DNA of 64,000 nucleotides from Rebecca billardiae RCC1528. Its lineage: Eukaryota; Haptophyta. The first letter of the stretch is position 1. Each line of letters starts with the position of its first letter. The position numbers were made by a program, and so were the translations under genes. Location: NCBI GenBank assembly GCA_965240325.2, contig OZ251244.1, forward strand, positions 806,001-870,000. The letters are read 5' to 3'. Shown piece after piece: positions 10,481 to 21,708 of this stretch. The notes beneath the pieces were generated by a model. The model was not told the DNA's origin and did no database searches. It worked only from the letters and a program-made list of their open reading frames with translations.

Positions 10481-10944
10481 GCTGATACTTCTAAGCTGTC
10501 TGATCGCTGACTGTCACTGAGACTGAGTCACTACTGAGTCGGCGTAACTCCGCGTAATAAGCAGCACTAATAAGCGCTGCGATATCATGATGATGATGCC
10601 TCGGGCTCGGCTGATCGTCACTGATGGCGACATCCGGCGGCCAATGGCAATGAACGGCACGTGTTCGGCAGCAGCCGAGTACGGACCGCGTGACGACAAT
10701 AATATACCGTAGGACGTCGTACGTAGGCGGACGTCGTAGTACGTATCAGTCGTGCCCGGCGATCCGCGCGGTGGCGCCGCTGCAGGATCACTAGACACTA
10801 CGCGGCCTGCTGGTCCGTAGCCTGTCAGAACTGCGTCTGCTGACGACTGCGTCAGCTCGCGGGTCAATATAGCACTTAGCAGTGACGATGCCGAGGCGCG
10901 TAGCGGATGGCGCCGATGACGACGGGCGACGAGCGATCCCGCAC
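10481..10944. other. intergenic region between convergent genes
   Basis: The stop codons of the lipase gene (+) and the TRIC-like gene (-) face each other across 464 bp. It is lower in GC and rich in CTGACTG/CAGTC-type short motifs, as in several other 3' flanks here. No coding region is visible. Confidence 0.55.
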
Positions 10945-12989
10945 TCAGTCCGAGTCGGCCAGGATGATGCTCGAGCGGCTCAGGCTGGCCGAGACCCGCC
11001 TAGTGTTCCGCCTGTGGTGCACGCCGCGGCTGCTGCCGCCGTAGAGCGTCGAGGAGCGCATCGCCGCGCGTGCCGCGGCGCGGATCGTGGCGTCATCGTC
11101 GGAGTCGTCTGAGAGCTCGGACGAGAGGGCGCTGACGTCGGCGTCCGAGGCGCCCGACATGTCGGGGCTCGACTTGTTCCGCCGGCGCCGCCGACTGTGC
11201 CGCCGGTGCGCGACGTACTCCGCCGCAGCCGGCGCGAGCGCGATGATTGCGCTCGCGGCGCCGCCTGCCGCCTTGCCGACGGCGGCGCGCGCGTGCTTCG
11301 ATCCGACGACGAGCTCGCGCGCGGCGAGCGGCATGGTGGTGAAGACTTTGTGCCGGCGGAAGAGGGCGACGAGCGTGATCGCGCGCAGCGCGTCGCACGC
11401 CAGCTGCGGCGCGTCGCTGCCGTCGATGCACACCAGCGCCACCGTGAGCAGTGCGAGCAGCCTGAAGCGCAGCAGCCGCTCGGCAATCGCGGCGCGCGCC
11501 TCGCGCCCCAGCCGCCCGAGAGCGCGCGCCCAGCTGCCCTCGCGCGAGGCCTTCGGGAAGCCGCGGCAGCGCAGCCAGGTGTCTAGGCTGCGTAGCACGC
11601 TCGTGCCGTCCATGATCACCCACGCGACGAGGAGCGCGTGCGCGGTCGACGCGACGAGGTGCGCCTCCGAGCCCGGGTCGCCGAGCGCTGCCGGGTAGGC
11701 AGCCGCGAGCGAGATGGAGATGTGCCGGCACGCGATGATGACGAAGACGAGCTTTCTCAGCTGCGGGCGGAGGGGGCGGGCGCGCGGGCGCAGAGCGCGC
11801 GGGCGTCAGCGCGTGGGCGCACGCGCCGCGGCCGTCGCGCGCGCGCGCGGGTCGGCGCGCCGGGCTGCTGCTCCGGCGCGCGGCCGGGCGCGCGGCGCAG
11901 CGCGGCGCGCACCTTGTACACGGCGGCTGAGGTGCGCAGCAGCAGCTGCACGGCCGCCGAGGCCTCGATCGCGCGGTAGACGACGTCGAAGGGGCAGAGC
12001 TGCACGGCGAGCAGCGCGGTCACGAACGAGAGCAAGTGCCGCGGCCCCTTCAGAATCACCGGAGCCTCGAGAAGCAGGACTGAGCCAACCGTCGCCGCGC
12101 CGAACTTTGCGAGCAGGTTCCCAGCGAGCACGCGCGCGGCGGTGCGGAGCGGCGTGACCGAGGCGGCGGACGCGGCGTGGAAGAGCGGCGCGACGATCCT
12201 CCCCGACGACAGGCGCTGCGCCGGCCGCGAGCGCCGCCAGCGCGGCGGCGGCGAGCGCGGGTCGATCGGCTTCTGCGCGCGGTAATCCGCGCAGCTCGCG
12301 AGCGAAGCTAGGAACGAGACGAACTTGGAGTTGGACGGGCCGAGGCCGCCCTGGGACAGGTCGGCGAGCACGAGGGCGAAGCCGCACGAGAGCAGCACGA
12401 CGAGCACGAGCCGCGCGAGCCATCGCTCGATCCGCCCCGCCGCGCAGTGCGGCGGCGCTTCCATCATCGCTCTCAGCTCAGGCTCGGCCTCTGTCGACGG
12501 CGCCGAGTCGTGCGCGGGCGGCTCTGCCGCGTCAGCTGCGGAAAGGGGCACGTCCGCGGGCTTCGCGGGCGGCTGGGCCGCGTCGTCCTCACCGACGGCC
12601 GCGGCTGCCTCGTGCGCCGGAGGCTGTGCCGCCCCAGCGGCGTCGACGGGCAGCACGGCCGCGTCGAGCGCAGGGTGCCGCGCCTCGTCCGCGGCGGCGG
12701 CTGGGTCGGTCGCCTCGTGCACGGGCGACGGTGCCCCACCGTCAGCATCGACTGCACGAGGCGACTCGCGCGCGGGCGGCTGCGCCGCCGCGGGAGCGGC
12801 GATGTGTGTGGCCGGATCACATGAGCTCGCGCCGACCGGCGCAATGGCCGAGAGCGCACCCGGTGGCGGCGCGTCGCGGGCGTCCGCATCGGAGCCGTGA
12901 TGGACCGAGCGCCTGCGCACTGTGGTGACGTGCGTCTCAACGGCAGTCGCAATCGCGACGGCGTCTGCCGCAGGTGCCGCGTCTCCCAT
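10945..12989 (-). CDS. TRIC-type intracellular cation channel-like membrane protein
   Basis: Two exons (11913-12989 and 10945-11760) join in phase across a GT-AG intron and give about 630 residues. Residues 1-185 are Ala/Pro-rich and probably disordered. The membrane part follows: a TM helix (LARLVLVVLLSCGFALVLA), then LLAKFGAATVGSVLLLEAPV, LLSFVTALLAVQLCPFDVVY and further helices in exon 2 (LRKLVFVIIACRHISISLAA; LLALLTVALVCIDG). The block with LCPFDVVYRAIE and a following AVYK resembles TRIC channels (FCPYDLFYK in animals), which balance charge during Ca2+ release from the ER. The C-terminus is basic, then acidic and Ser-rich. The start is the first ATG; a few codons upstream are open but lack an ATG. 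Assignment rests on one motif block and topology. Confidence 0.6.
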
Positions 12990-13590
12990 CGCCGCCGGCG
13001 AAATGGGCAACGCGCATCAACTGGAGGCGGCCGGGTGCGGGCACGAACCTTCAGCAGGTACTGGGCGACGGAACACGTCACGCGCGCACGGGCGTCAATT
13101 ATTCTTGACGTGAGCTTCACACGATGGCGACGCTGATTGGAACTTGGAAGGCCTTGCGCGGGAGATCGCAGATCTCAGATGGCAACGCATCTCCGGGAGC
13201 GCTCGCTTTCCAGGAAATCTCCAAGAAGTTTGCCGCTCATTTTTTTGGACGCGCGTCGTTTGAGTCGTTTCGGCTCTTTTCTGGGCATCATCCGGACTCC
13301 CTTGGGGTCCGGATCGGGATGACAGTTGACGCCGCGACCGGCGGCGGCTGCATCGAACTTCGGCACTTCGCTCACTCTGCTCTGACTGAACCGGCACAGC
13401 ACAGGGTTTGGGGAATCAGGGTGGGCCACTGGCGAGCGGGCGGCCAATAGCAACGACGACAGCGGCCGCACGTCATTCGACCAGCAGCGGCTTGAGCCGT
13501 GACGGCGTGGTATCCGGCAGCCGCCCTTCGCGCTCCGCGGCGGCTGTCCGCCGCGCCGCGGTCCGTGACGGGCGCCGGCGCCTGCCCGCC
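12990..13590. other. divergent intergenic region between TRIC-like and kinase genes
   Basis: Holds the 5' flanks of both genes. A 108-codon open frame on the plus strand (13124-13450) has no recognisable domain and is not called. Nothing else was recognised. Confidence 0.45.
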
Positions 13591-16500
13591 ATGTCACGCA
13601 CGCTCAGCAGCACCCTCGAACCGCTCGGCGCGATGGTCTCCGCCGCGATGGGCGCTGCCGCACCTGCGGGCGCAGCGCCGCCCAAGGTGGACATCAGCAG
13701 CACGCGGGACGGCACCGCCGAGCCCGAGGCGGCGCCCCCGCTCGGCGCGGGATACTTCTCGGGCGAGTTCATGCTCAAGGGCCACTCGTCCTGGGCCGAC
13801 AGCCGCAACATCAAGCGGCGCCACTTCATCATCGAGGGTGATCAGCTCAAGCTGTGCGCGCGGCGCGCCACGCGCGCAGCGCCACCGCCTCCGCCTCCGC
13901 TCGCCCCGGCGCGCGCCGCGCGGCCGCCGCGGATCGATGACGCGCGCCGGCCCGCGCGCCGTTCGCGTACACTCGCGCGCGCCTGCCCCCGACCGGCCGC
14001 AGCTTCGGCCGCCGCGGCCGCACCTTCAAGGGCTCGATCACGCTCGACACAGTGACCGCTCTCAGGCCGACGACGGATCCGACCGCGCCGCCGGCGGCGA
14101 TCGAGCTGGTCACGGAGCCCGAGCGCTCGCCGGCGGTGGCGGAGCGGCAGCAGGGGGCGGCGGGCACGGCATCGCGCCCGGCGGGCGCCGCCGCCGCGCG
14201 CGCCTCCGCCGCGTACGCCTGCACGTTCGTCATCTCGGCGGACGGCTCGGAGTCGGATCAGTTCCTAGCGCAGCTGCGCGCGGCCGTGCCCGAGTCTGCG
14301 ACGTCGGAGCTCGCGCTCAAGGCGCGGCTCGGGCGGTGGGCGACGACCGGCTGGCAGCCCTCCGACTACACGCTGGGCAAGACGCTCGGCGTCGGCACAT
14401 TTGGCAAGGTCAAGCTCGCCACCGACCCGTCTGGCCGGCAGGTCGCGGTGAAGCTCATCTCTCGATCCAAATTGCTTGGCACCAACCAGCTCGGCCGGCT
14501 GACAAAGGAGATCTCGATCCTCAAGTGCCTGCGCCACCCGCACGGTGCGCGCGCGGCGCCGTGCGCGCGAGGCGGCGAACCTCCACCCGCGGGGTCGCCG
14601 CGCGCCCCGGCCCCGCGCGCCGCACGCGCGCACCGGGGCGGAGTGGCGCGCGCACGCGCGCGCCGCCGGCCATGATCCGCGCCACGGCTGGTGTACTCAC
14701 ATCCTACCCACCTCCCGCGCGCGCGCGCGCGCAGTGATCTACTTGCACGACGTGTTCCACACGCCGCGCGAGATCATGATGGTGATGGAGTACGTGGGCG
14801 GCGGGGACCTCCTCGCGCTGCTCAACTCGCGCTACCGGCTGCGCACGCCCGACGTGCAGAGCATCTTCTGGCAGGTGCGTGCGCGCGTGCCGCTGCGGCC
14901 GCGCGCGCCGGCCGCGCGCCGGCGCGCGCGCGGCGCGCCGGCGCGCTGCCTCGGCCGAGTGAGCGCCCCTCGAGCGCGCCGCCGCTCACGCGCGCGCCCA
15001 CGCGCCGCCTCGCGCGCGCCACGCAGATCGTCGCCGCCGTCGCGTTCTGCCACTCGCTGGGCGTCGCGCACCGCGACCTCAAGCCTGAGAACATTCTCAT
15101 CGAGGCGACGCCGCGGCGCGCCGGGCAGCCGGCGGCGCAGCCGCCGAGCGGCGGCGCGGGCGGCGGCGACGGCGCGGCGGCGGGCGGGCTGGACGCGGCG
15201 CGGAGGAGCGCACAGGACCCGTCCGCCACGAGCGCGCCGCGCGCCGCCGCCGCCACCGCCACCGGCCGCGCGCCCGCGGCCGCGCCCTCGGCCGCGCCGC
15301 CCGCGCCGCGGTCGGCGCCGCCGACGCCGGGCATCGAGTTCGACTTCACGGCGAAAGTGGCGGACTTCGGGCTGAGCACGCTCGTCTCGGCGGGCGAGTT
15401 TCTGCAGACGCAGTGCGGCTCGCCGCACTACGTCGCGCCTGAGGTCTTGAACTTCGACGGCACCTCCGCGTACGACGGGTGCGAGGCGGACGCGTGGTCG
15501 CTCGGAGTGATTCTGTATGTGCTGCTCTGCCACAAGGTGCGTGTGCGTGCGTGCGCGTGCGCGCTGGGCCGGAGCGCGTGTGCGTGCGTGCGCGTGCGCG
15601 CTGGGCCGGAGCGCGTGTGCGTGCGTGCGCGTGCGCGCTGGGCCGGGGCGCGTGTGCGTGCGTGCGCGTGCGCGCTGGACCGGTGCGCGTGCGTGCGCGT
15701 GCTGGGAGCCGGGCGGCGCCGACTCGGCGGAGGGCGCTTTGCGCGCGGCGGCGCACGCGCCGTCCGGCACTCACGCCAGCCTCGGCGCAGCGCCTTGCCC
15801 CGCGCGCGCCCGCGACGCCGCGCTCGCGTGTGTGCCTCGCCCCCCGCGCGCGCGCTCACACCCGCCGCTCACTCGCGCGTCGTGTCGCGCCGCCGCTCGC
15901 CGCAGCTGCCGTTCGAGGCCGAGAACACGGCGCTCCTCTATCAGAAGATCCGAGGGGGCATCCGCTCGCTGCCGCCGCGCGTGCCCGCGGACGCGGCGGC
16001 GCTCGTTCAGCAGATTCTGGTCGTCGAGCCGTCTGCGCGGCTCACCGCCGCGCAGATGGTGGACCATCCGTGGCTCAACCCGCCCGGAGCCGGCGAGTCC
16101 GATTCGCAAAGCGACGACGACGGCGACGTCGGCGGGGCGGGCGGCGTGCGCGCGGGCACGCGCTCCGCAAAGGGCGTGCCGCGCGGCCTCGCCGCCCGCT
16201 CCGTGGGGAGCATGCTGCCCGAGCTCGCCTCGTTCGGCGGTGGCGGCTCGGACTCGTTTGCCGCCGCCGCCGCACTCGGCAGCGCGACGGGCTCGCCGCG
16301 CCAGAGCCTGGGCGGCGGGCCGCTCGGCGCGCCGGACCCGCTCGGCCTCGCGCTGCTCACGACGATGGGCACGTCGCCGCCGTCGAGCTCAGCGTCTCCG
16401 CCGTCCGTGCGGCGCGCGCGCTGGCAAGGGTCGTCGGGCGCGGCGCCGAGCGGCGCGCAGCAGCCGCCAGACATCACGCGCGCGCGGTCAAATACCCTCT

Positions 16501-16736
16501 CCATGCGGCTGAGTGTCGCCGTGGGCGGCGGCGGCGGCGGCCCGGGCCTCGGCGCGATGCTCGATGGCGACAGCAGCGGCGGCCGCTCGCGGGCGAATCG
16601 GGCTGGCGCCTCGCAGCCGCGTCGCAGGCTCGTGCTCTCGCGCACGGTCGATGCCCTAGTCGACGTGGACCCTGCCTTGATCGCGCGCGTGGCGGCGAGC
16701 GCGCGGCTCACGCACGGCTCGCGCCGGCGGACATGA
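13591..16736 (+). CDS. PH-domain Ser/Thr protein kinase (AMPK/SnRK-like catalytic domain)
   Basis: Five exons (13591-13853, 14003-14544, 14735-14874, 15027-15536, 15906-16736) join in phase to 761 residues. Residues about 52-110 resemble a PH domain: [29 protein letters not shown], then [13 protein letters not shown] across intron 1. The kinase domain (about 205-530) has the Gly loop [11 protein letters not shown], the lysine in [48 protein letters not shown] and HPWL near its end. That is the CAMK/AMPK-related style. About 75 Ala/Pro/Gly-rich residues (15108-15333) are inserted between the catalytic loop and DFG. The tail (about 200 residues) is Ser-rich and disordered. PH plus kinase recalls AKT-type lipid recruitment, but the kinase core is not AGC-like. 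The start is the first ATG that keeps the PH domain. Confidence 0.87.
15537..15710. repeat. intronic minisatellite, about 36-bp unit
   Basis: Roughly four tandem copies of a unit of alternating GCGTGTGCGTGCGTGCGCG followed by CTGGGCCGG fill the first half of kinase intron 4. Later copies carry single-base changes. Confidence 0.8.
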
Positions 16737-17500
16737 CGGCTGGCGGCCGGACGGCTCAGCCCGCGCCTGGGGCTCGGGGGTCAGTGTCGTCGGGCTGCAG
16801 CCCTCGCATCACGCGACAATCGCGCCGCCTGCGCACCGGGAGCATCCTGGTCAGTCGTCCGACTAACCGTATTTGGCACTCGGTGGCGCGGAGGGGCCGG
16901 AGGGCCGCATGACCCCTCACCCCACAATCATGGTGGTGCCACAGCCTTCCACGGCCGCCGCCAACCATGGCCATGCCTCGCCCCGAACAGATCAGGACGC
17001 CGGCGGCGTGGTGAACTTGGGTTAAGTACACTGCATGCAGTCTACGTCACAGTCGACGCGGTGAGTGGTGCCGACGTGAGCGCCAAGCGGTGCCTCCGCT
17101 CTGGCGGGTCTCAGTCACGGCGGGCGAAAGCCGGGTTTCGTGTCGTGGATTCCCCATACTTGAATGAAGTGCGTTACACGCTCAGTTTCAGGCCGTGAGA
17201 GTACTCGCACCTATAACGAGCATAAGACGAGAATCGGCGATCCATAATCGTTAAGCGAACCTCATGAAATCTCATGCGGCTCATCATTTGAACAAATCGT
17301 ATCGCTTGTCAGGGGCCAGCTCACCGAGATCAGCATCTCCCTCTCGATCGGTGGTGAGCAGCTGCTGGCCAAGAAACCGACGACGGCTGATCAACAGATG
17401 CGCCCTCATCGAGAGAAAGGGGGTGGTTGTTAGGAGTGCGCCCACCTGCTGCACAGCTCTCGCAGCCGACGACCGAGTCCGGCGGCAGGCGGCATCAACC
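16737..17500. other. intergenic region, kinase 3' flank to acylated protein start
   Basis: 764 bp with no convincing gene. The last 230 bp are an open frame continuous with the next gene, but codon use changes there and the downstream ATG starts a textbook acylation signal, so I treat it as 5' UTR. Confidence 0.5.
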
Positions 17501-18331
17501 ATGGGCTGTGGCGCGAGCAAGGCGAAGACTGAGCCCGAGCCGGCGCCCCCCAAGCCGGGCGCCGCGCCGCATGCCGACGCAGGCGCGGAGGGCGCAAAGG
17601 CGAACGGGGCGGCGGCCGCCACAACCGCCGCGAGCAAGCCGAGCGAGCCGGCGCCGACAGCAGCAGCGGAGGCGAAGCCGGAGCCGCAGCCGGAGCCGCA
17701 GCCGGAGGAGAAGCCAGCGGCGGAGAAGCCGGCAGAAGAGAAGCCGGCCGACGCGGGAGACGCGGAGGCCCCGGGTTCTGGTGTCGCTCGGCCGCGCATG
17801 AACACCGAGGATGCGGTCGCCGCGGAGGAGGAGGACGACATGGCCGAGCTCAGCGGCAGCTACGGCAGGCGCGACAGGCACATGTCGGGCGGCGCCCAGA
17901 TGAAGCGCAACCGCATGCCCACGGGCCCGGGTGAGTTGGGGCTGGGGGCAGCGTACGACATCAAGTACGATGCCGACAAGAAGAAGGGCTCGGTCTCGTC
18001 AATGAGCGGCCTGGCGGAGGATGGGCAGGATGACGCGGGGGCGGCGCCCAAGGCTACCATCGAGGAGGATGAGGAGGAGGAGGAGGACGCGGCGGCCGAA
18101 AAGCCGCCCGCCGAGGCGGACGCCGCCGAGCCCGCCGCGACCGCCGCTGCGAGCGGCGGCAGGGACGGCGCGGGCGCGGGTGACGATGCATCCGCGGGCC
18201 CGCCGCTTGCTGACACGGCGCCGCCGGCCGCGCCCGCACCGATTACCAGCAGCAGCGTGGCGCCTGCGGCCGTCGTGGACGCGGTCGCGCCCGCAGGAGG
18301 GGCCGCGGACGACGCGCCCGCCTCCGACTAG
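17501..18331 (+). CDS. acidic Ala/Glu/Pro-rich protein with N-terminal myristoylation/palmitoylation signal
   Basis: A single-exon protein of 276 residues. The start MGCGASKAK is a classic dual-acylation signal: Gly2 for N-myristate, Cys3 for palmitate, and Ser6 and Lys favoured by N-myristoyltransferase. It should therefore sit on the cytosolic face of a membrane. The rest is low complexity with PEPQPEPQPEEK and KPAEEKPA repeats. One better-conserved-looking patch lies at residues about 105-170 (MAELSGSYGRRDRHMSGG, AAYDIKYDADKKKGSVSSM). No catalytic domain is visible. The choice of this ATG rather than upstream in-frame codons rests on the acylation signal. Function unknown. Confidence 0.75.
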   Translation: MGCGASKAKTEPEPAPPKPGAAPHADAGAEGAKANGAAAATTAASKPSEPAPTAAAEAKPEPQPEPQPEEKPAAEKPAEEKPADAGDAEAPGSGVARPRMNTEDAVAAEEEDDMAELSGSYGRRDRHMSGGAQMKRNRMPTGPGELGLGAAYDIKYDADKKKGSVSSMSGLAEDGQDDAGAAPKATIEEDEEEEEDAAAEKPPAEADAAEPAATAAASGGRDGAGAGDDASAGPPLADTAPPAAPAPITSSSVAPAAVVDAVAPAGGAADDAPASD

Positions 18332-19015
18332 GTGCCGGCGCTACCTGCCAATTACGGCCCGTCGGCCCTTGTCCTCTTCGACAGCCTGCGCGCGGCCTTC
18401 CGCGTCCGCGTGCCGGAGCCGACCCGGCGGCCGGCAGGCGGCAACCCCGCTGCCGCGTCGACTGTTTCAAATCGGCTAGTCGGAGCCTCAGCAGTTGTGA
18501 ACACGGTTGCCACTGTCATTGTCAGAGGTGCCATGGCGCGCGCAGCTATGCCGCTGCCATCCAGGCCCGAGGCCCGAGGGATGGTGCCAGCCGTTACTAC
18601 CGCCGGGCTAGTACTGTAGAGTGTAGGCTCAGTGACTCAGTAGCGGTACTCAGCACTCAGCAGCAGGCTGAGTTCAGAGTGAGGAAGCACTGCTGTCCGA
18701 AACTGACTCCGCACGAAAAAAAGCAAGCCGCACAAGCGACCAAAAAAAGACGACGCACAAGAAAAGAAAAGGGCGACCACCGCACCACGCGCGCCGAACG
18801 CGGGAGTCGGGAGAAGCGAATCTCCTGCTGACAAACCAGCGGCACGCCGGCACCCGCCAATCAAGAGGCGGAAAAGGAGGGGGGGGTGGAAGGGGCCGGG
18901 CCGCGCCTCCCTCCACTTGACGGCTCCAAGTCAAGGTCGCGTTTGGATGCCGGGCGGTCCCATTCCCAACCAACTGCGATCCGAACCCCGGCGACGACGT
19001 CTCGGGAGCTTTGAG
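18332..19015. other. intergenic region
   Basis: 684 bp with no supported gene. It includes short imperfect inverted motifs around 18650-18690 (CACTCAG...CTGAGT) and an A-rich run near 18715-18770. It probably carries the 3' UTR of the acylated protein and the promoter of the next gene. Confidence 0.5.
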
Positions 19016-20905
19016 ATGCGGAGTCGTTGGTGGTTGGGCGCGTGCCTCGTGGCGGTGCTGCTCGCCGCCCCGGGCGTGACGGCACACGCGTCGCGCACGC
19101 AGGTGAGCCTGTCCTTCATCAACTCGCCGCTCGTGCCGCGCGATGTGCTCCTGCCCATCTTCTCGGATGCCGCGCGGCGGCGAGCGGCGACGACCATGGC
19201 AGCCCCCGGCATTGACGCGGCCGAGGTTGTCGGGTTCGTGGTGACGTTGCCCCTGCGGCTGCTGGCGCGCGTCGGATGCGCGGTTGGTGCCGTCGTGCCC
19301 GATCGGCTTCCGCACTGGTGGTCGGTGCGTGGCCGCGCCCTTTGCGCGCGTCGCGCCGCTCGCGCTCGCGCCCCCGCGCGCCTTGCACTGCACCAGAGGG
19401 GCTTCACGAGCGCACCCTGCACTTCGCACGTACACGCGGGTGTGTGCACCCACACTCACCCACCCATCCCCACCCGCGCACCGTGCGCTCCAACCCGCGC
19501 GCGGCGCAGGTGCCCGAGGCGGGTGCGCACGGCCTGGGCGCGCTCGCGATCATGGCTTCGAACATTTTCTACCTCAAGTACGCCATCCGGCTCATCCGGC
19601 GCAAGCGCCCGCTCCTCGGCGCGTGCCTCCTCGTCGCCATGGGGGCGTCGCTGGCGTATCACGGCGCGCAGATCTTCATGGGCGCCGCCGCGTGCCTCAC
19701 GCACAAGGCGTGCTACGTCGACACATCGATCGCGCTCACCTCTGGCCTTGTATATCTGCGCAAGTGCGGCCTGCCGTGCCCGCGGCTCTCCCTCGCCGCG
19801 GCCGGGCTCTTCGCCCTCGGCCCGTCATGCGGCCCTCTCTACGACCTCTCACACTCAGCATGGTGCGCGCGCGCGCGCGCCTGCGGCGCGTGCGCGGGGC
19901 TGCGGCGCGCGGCGCGCGGCGCGCGGCGCGCTGCGTGCGGCGTGCGGCGTGCGGCGTGGGCCGGCGCGCGCGGGGGTCTGGGCGAGGCTGCCCCTGTGCG
20001 TACCGATGCGCGCGCGCACTCTCTCGTGGCTGGGGCATGGTGGTCGCGTCCCCGCGCGCGCCGAGGCTCCGCAGTGCCCGCGACGCTCTGCAGCGACAGC
20101 ACGCCCGGCGCTCACCGCCGCCCCGCGCGCCCGCGCGCCCCGCAGGCATTTCATGAGCGCGTACACCGCGTTTAAGATGGCGACGGGCGAGCGGAGCCCT
20201 ACCACTACAGGCGCAGACGCCGAGGCGCCGGCTGCCAAGCCGCCCCTCGCGCTGCCCACCCCGCTGCCCTTCCTCCCGAGCGCTGAGCGCGCGGCGGTGC
20301 CCTTGCCCTTCGTGGGCGCGGACGTGTCGCGCGCGGCGAACAGCGCCAAGCCCGCTCCCAGCCTGCGCTGGCGGATGGCTCACCGCCACATGCGCGTGCG
20401 GCTGGCGCGCGCCAAGCGGGCCGCGCGCACGGCGCGCGCGCCGGTCCGCGCGTCCGCCGCGCACGTGGCACACCGGCGGCAGTCGAGCGGCGCCGCGGAG
20501 GGCGCCAGCGCGAGCTGGTGGGCGCGCGCGCTGTCGCACTGCGCAGGCGCTGTCTCGGAGCTCGCGTCGGCGGTGGTCGGCAGCACCCGCCGCGCCGCGG
20601 CCGCGCTCGGCGCCGCGGCGGCCGCGGGCTTCGCCCTCGGCCAGCTCGGCGGCCAGGGCGGCCGCTCGCTGCCCGCCTCGTCTCGCGAGCAGCACGCCGC
20701 CACGAGCCCCTTCGGCTCGCTCTGGTCGACCCTCGCTCGGGGCGTGGTCGACGCGCTGGAGTCGCTCGGCTCGCACGCGCGCACAGTCAGCCGCGGGCTG
20801 CTGGATGCTACCGCGGGCACCCACACGCGACTCGTGCACCTGCTGATGCTGTGGACGTCGCGGCACGCCGGCGGCGGTGGCGTGGCGCGCAAGGGCGCGT
20901 GCTGA
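19016..20905 (+). CDS. signal-peptide membrane protein with CREST-like (TMEM8/myomaker/ceramidase type) motifs
   Basis: Three exons (19016-19324, 19510-19862, 20146-20905) join in phase to 473 residues. A signal peptide (WWLGACLVAVLLAAPGVTAHA) opens the protein. The membrane part, residues about 115-235, holds GASLAYHGAQ, a Tyr-Val-Asp in ACYVDTSIALTSGLVYL and, across intron 2, YDLSHSAWHFMSAY. The S-x-x-Y-H, single D and H-x-x-x-H set is the pattern of the CREST hydrolase superfamily (alkaline ceramidases, PAQR receptors, TMEM8/PGAP6, myomaker), which bind a metal in the membrane. Reading WHF across the splice junction supports both the exon model and the motif. The C-terminal 200 residues are basic and low complexity. 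The family call is by motif only and could be wrong. Confidence 0.6.
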   Translation: MRSRWWLGACLVAVLLAAPGVTAHASRTQVSLSFINSPLVPRDVLLPIFSDAARRRAATTMAAPGIDAAEVVGFVVTLPLRLLARVGCAVGAVVPDRLPHWWSVRGRALCARRAARARAPARLALHQRGFTSAPCTSHVHAGVCTHTHPPIPTRAPCAPTRARRRCPRRVRTAWARSRSWLRTFSTSSTPSGSSGASARSSARASSSPWGRRWRITARRSSWAPPRASRTRRATSTHRSRSPLALYICASAACRARGSPSPRPGSSPSARHAALSTTSHTQHGARARAPAARARGCGARRAARGALRAACGVRRGPARAGVWARLPLCVPMRARTLSWLGHGGRVPARAEAPQCPRRSAATARPALTAAPRARAPRRHFMSAYTAFKMATGERSPTTTGADAEAPAAKPPLALPTPLPFLPSAERAAVPLPFVGADVSRAANSAKPAPSLRWRMAHRHMRVRLARAKRAARTARAPVRASAAHVAHRRQSSGAAEGASASWWARALSHCAGAVSELASAVVGSTRRAAAALGAAAAAGFALGQLGGQGGRSLPASSREQHAATSPFGSLWSTLARGVVDALESLGSHARTVSRGLLDATAGTHTRLVHLLMLWTSRHAGGGGVARKGAC

Positions 20906-21708
20906 GCGCGCAGCAGCCGCCGCGCTCGCCGGACGGAAGCGCGGAGCTCCGGTGGTCCGGACGGAGAGCAGCTAGTGCTCTAGCGGCAGTCTTACTGATT
21001 ACGGCTCTGCCTGCGGCCCTTAGTACTCTTCAGCCGCACCCGTTCTGCCGGGCCCGTGGCAGCCACGGGCCAAGGGCCTCCCGCGCCGCTTGCTCGCCCG
21101 ACTCTGGAGTCGCCAGGGTCGCGGCCACCGTCTCTGCGGGGCCGGTGGCCATGCTCGCGGCTCAGGCCGCGGCCTGAGCTGCTGCCTGCTGCTGACGGTG
21201 GCCCCGCCACGGCACTCGCACGCGGTCCGACGGACTTGCGCGTCACCCGCCCGCTGCTGAGCACTCGGGCCACCGGACCCGGTCCCGGACGAGGCGGACG
21301 CGTCGACGCCGAGGGCACCGAACGAAGCTTGCTGCCGTCCCACGGCCGACTCGCGAGTGGTGAGCGGCCTGACTCGCCGCGTGGACCTCCGACCTGCGTC
21401 CGGCAGGTGGCAGTACGACTACGAACGGTACGACGCGGCGACCGCCGGCACTCCGCGGCGGACCCGGCGGGAGGCCGCCCGCGCGGCCGCGTGCGGCCGC
21501 GGCAGCGCCGTGCCTTGCCCCGCCCGGCGTGACATTCCGATCAACACTGATGCACGGGCTGGGCGCGCGGCCGGCCGCGGCGTCACACTTACAGCAGAGT
21601 AGCAGACACTGATTGAGTGAGACAGCGGCAGGGAGTCGTCTGGACCGCCGTTTAATACTGTAGGCTGCTATAGACTGAGACAGTACCCCCATACTTGGCT
21701 TCCAGAGG
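20906..21708. other. intergenic region
   Basis: About 800 bp between the CREST-like gene and the MITE-like element. Long open frames on both strands are GC-driven and show no domain. No gene called. Confidence 0.5.

Noticed and set aside
13124-13450. 108-residue plus-strand frame upstream of the kinase
   Set aside because: Starts with ATG and is less GC-biased, but has no domain, no close spacing to a promoter that I can see, and may simply be 5' flank.
15537-15710. possible CRISPR-like array
   Set aside because: Units are contiguous tandem copies without spacers and lie within a eukaryotic intron; it is a minisatellite.
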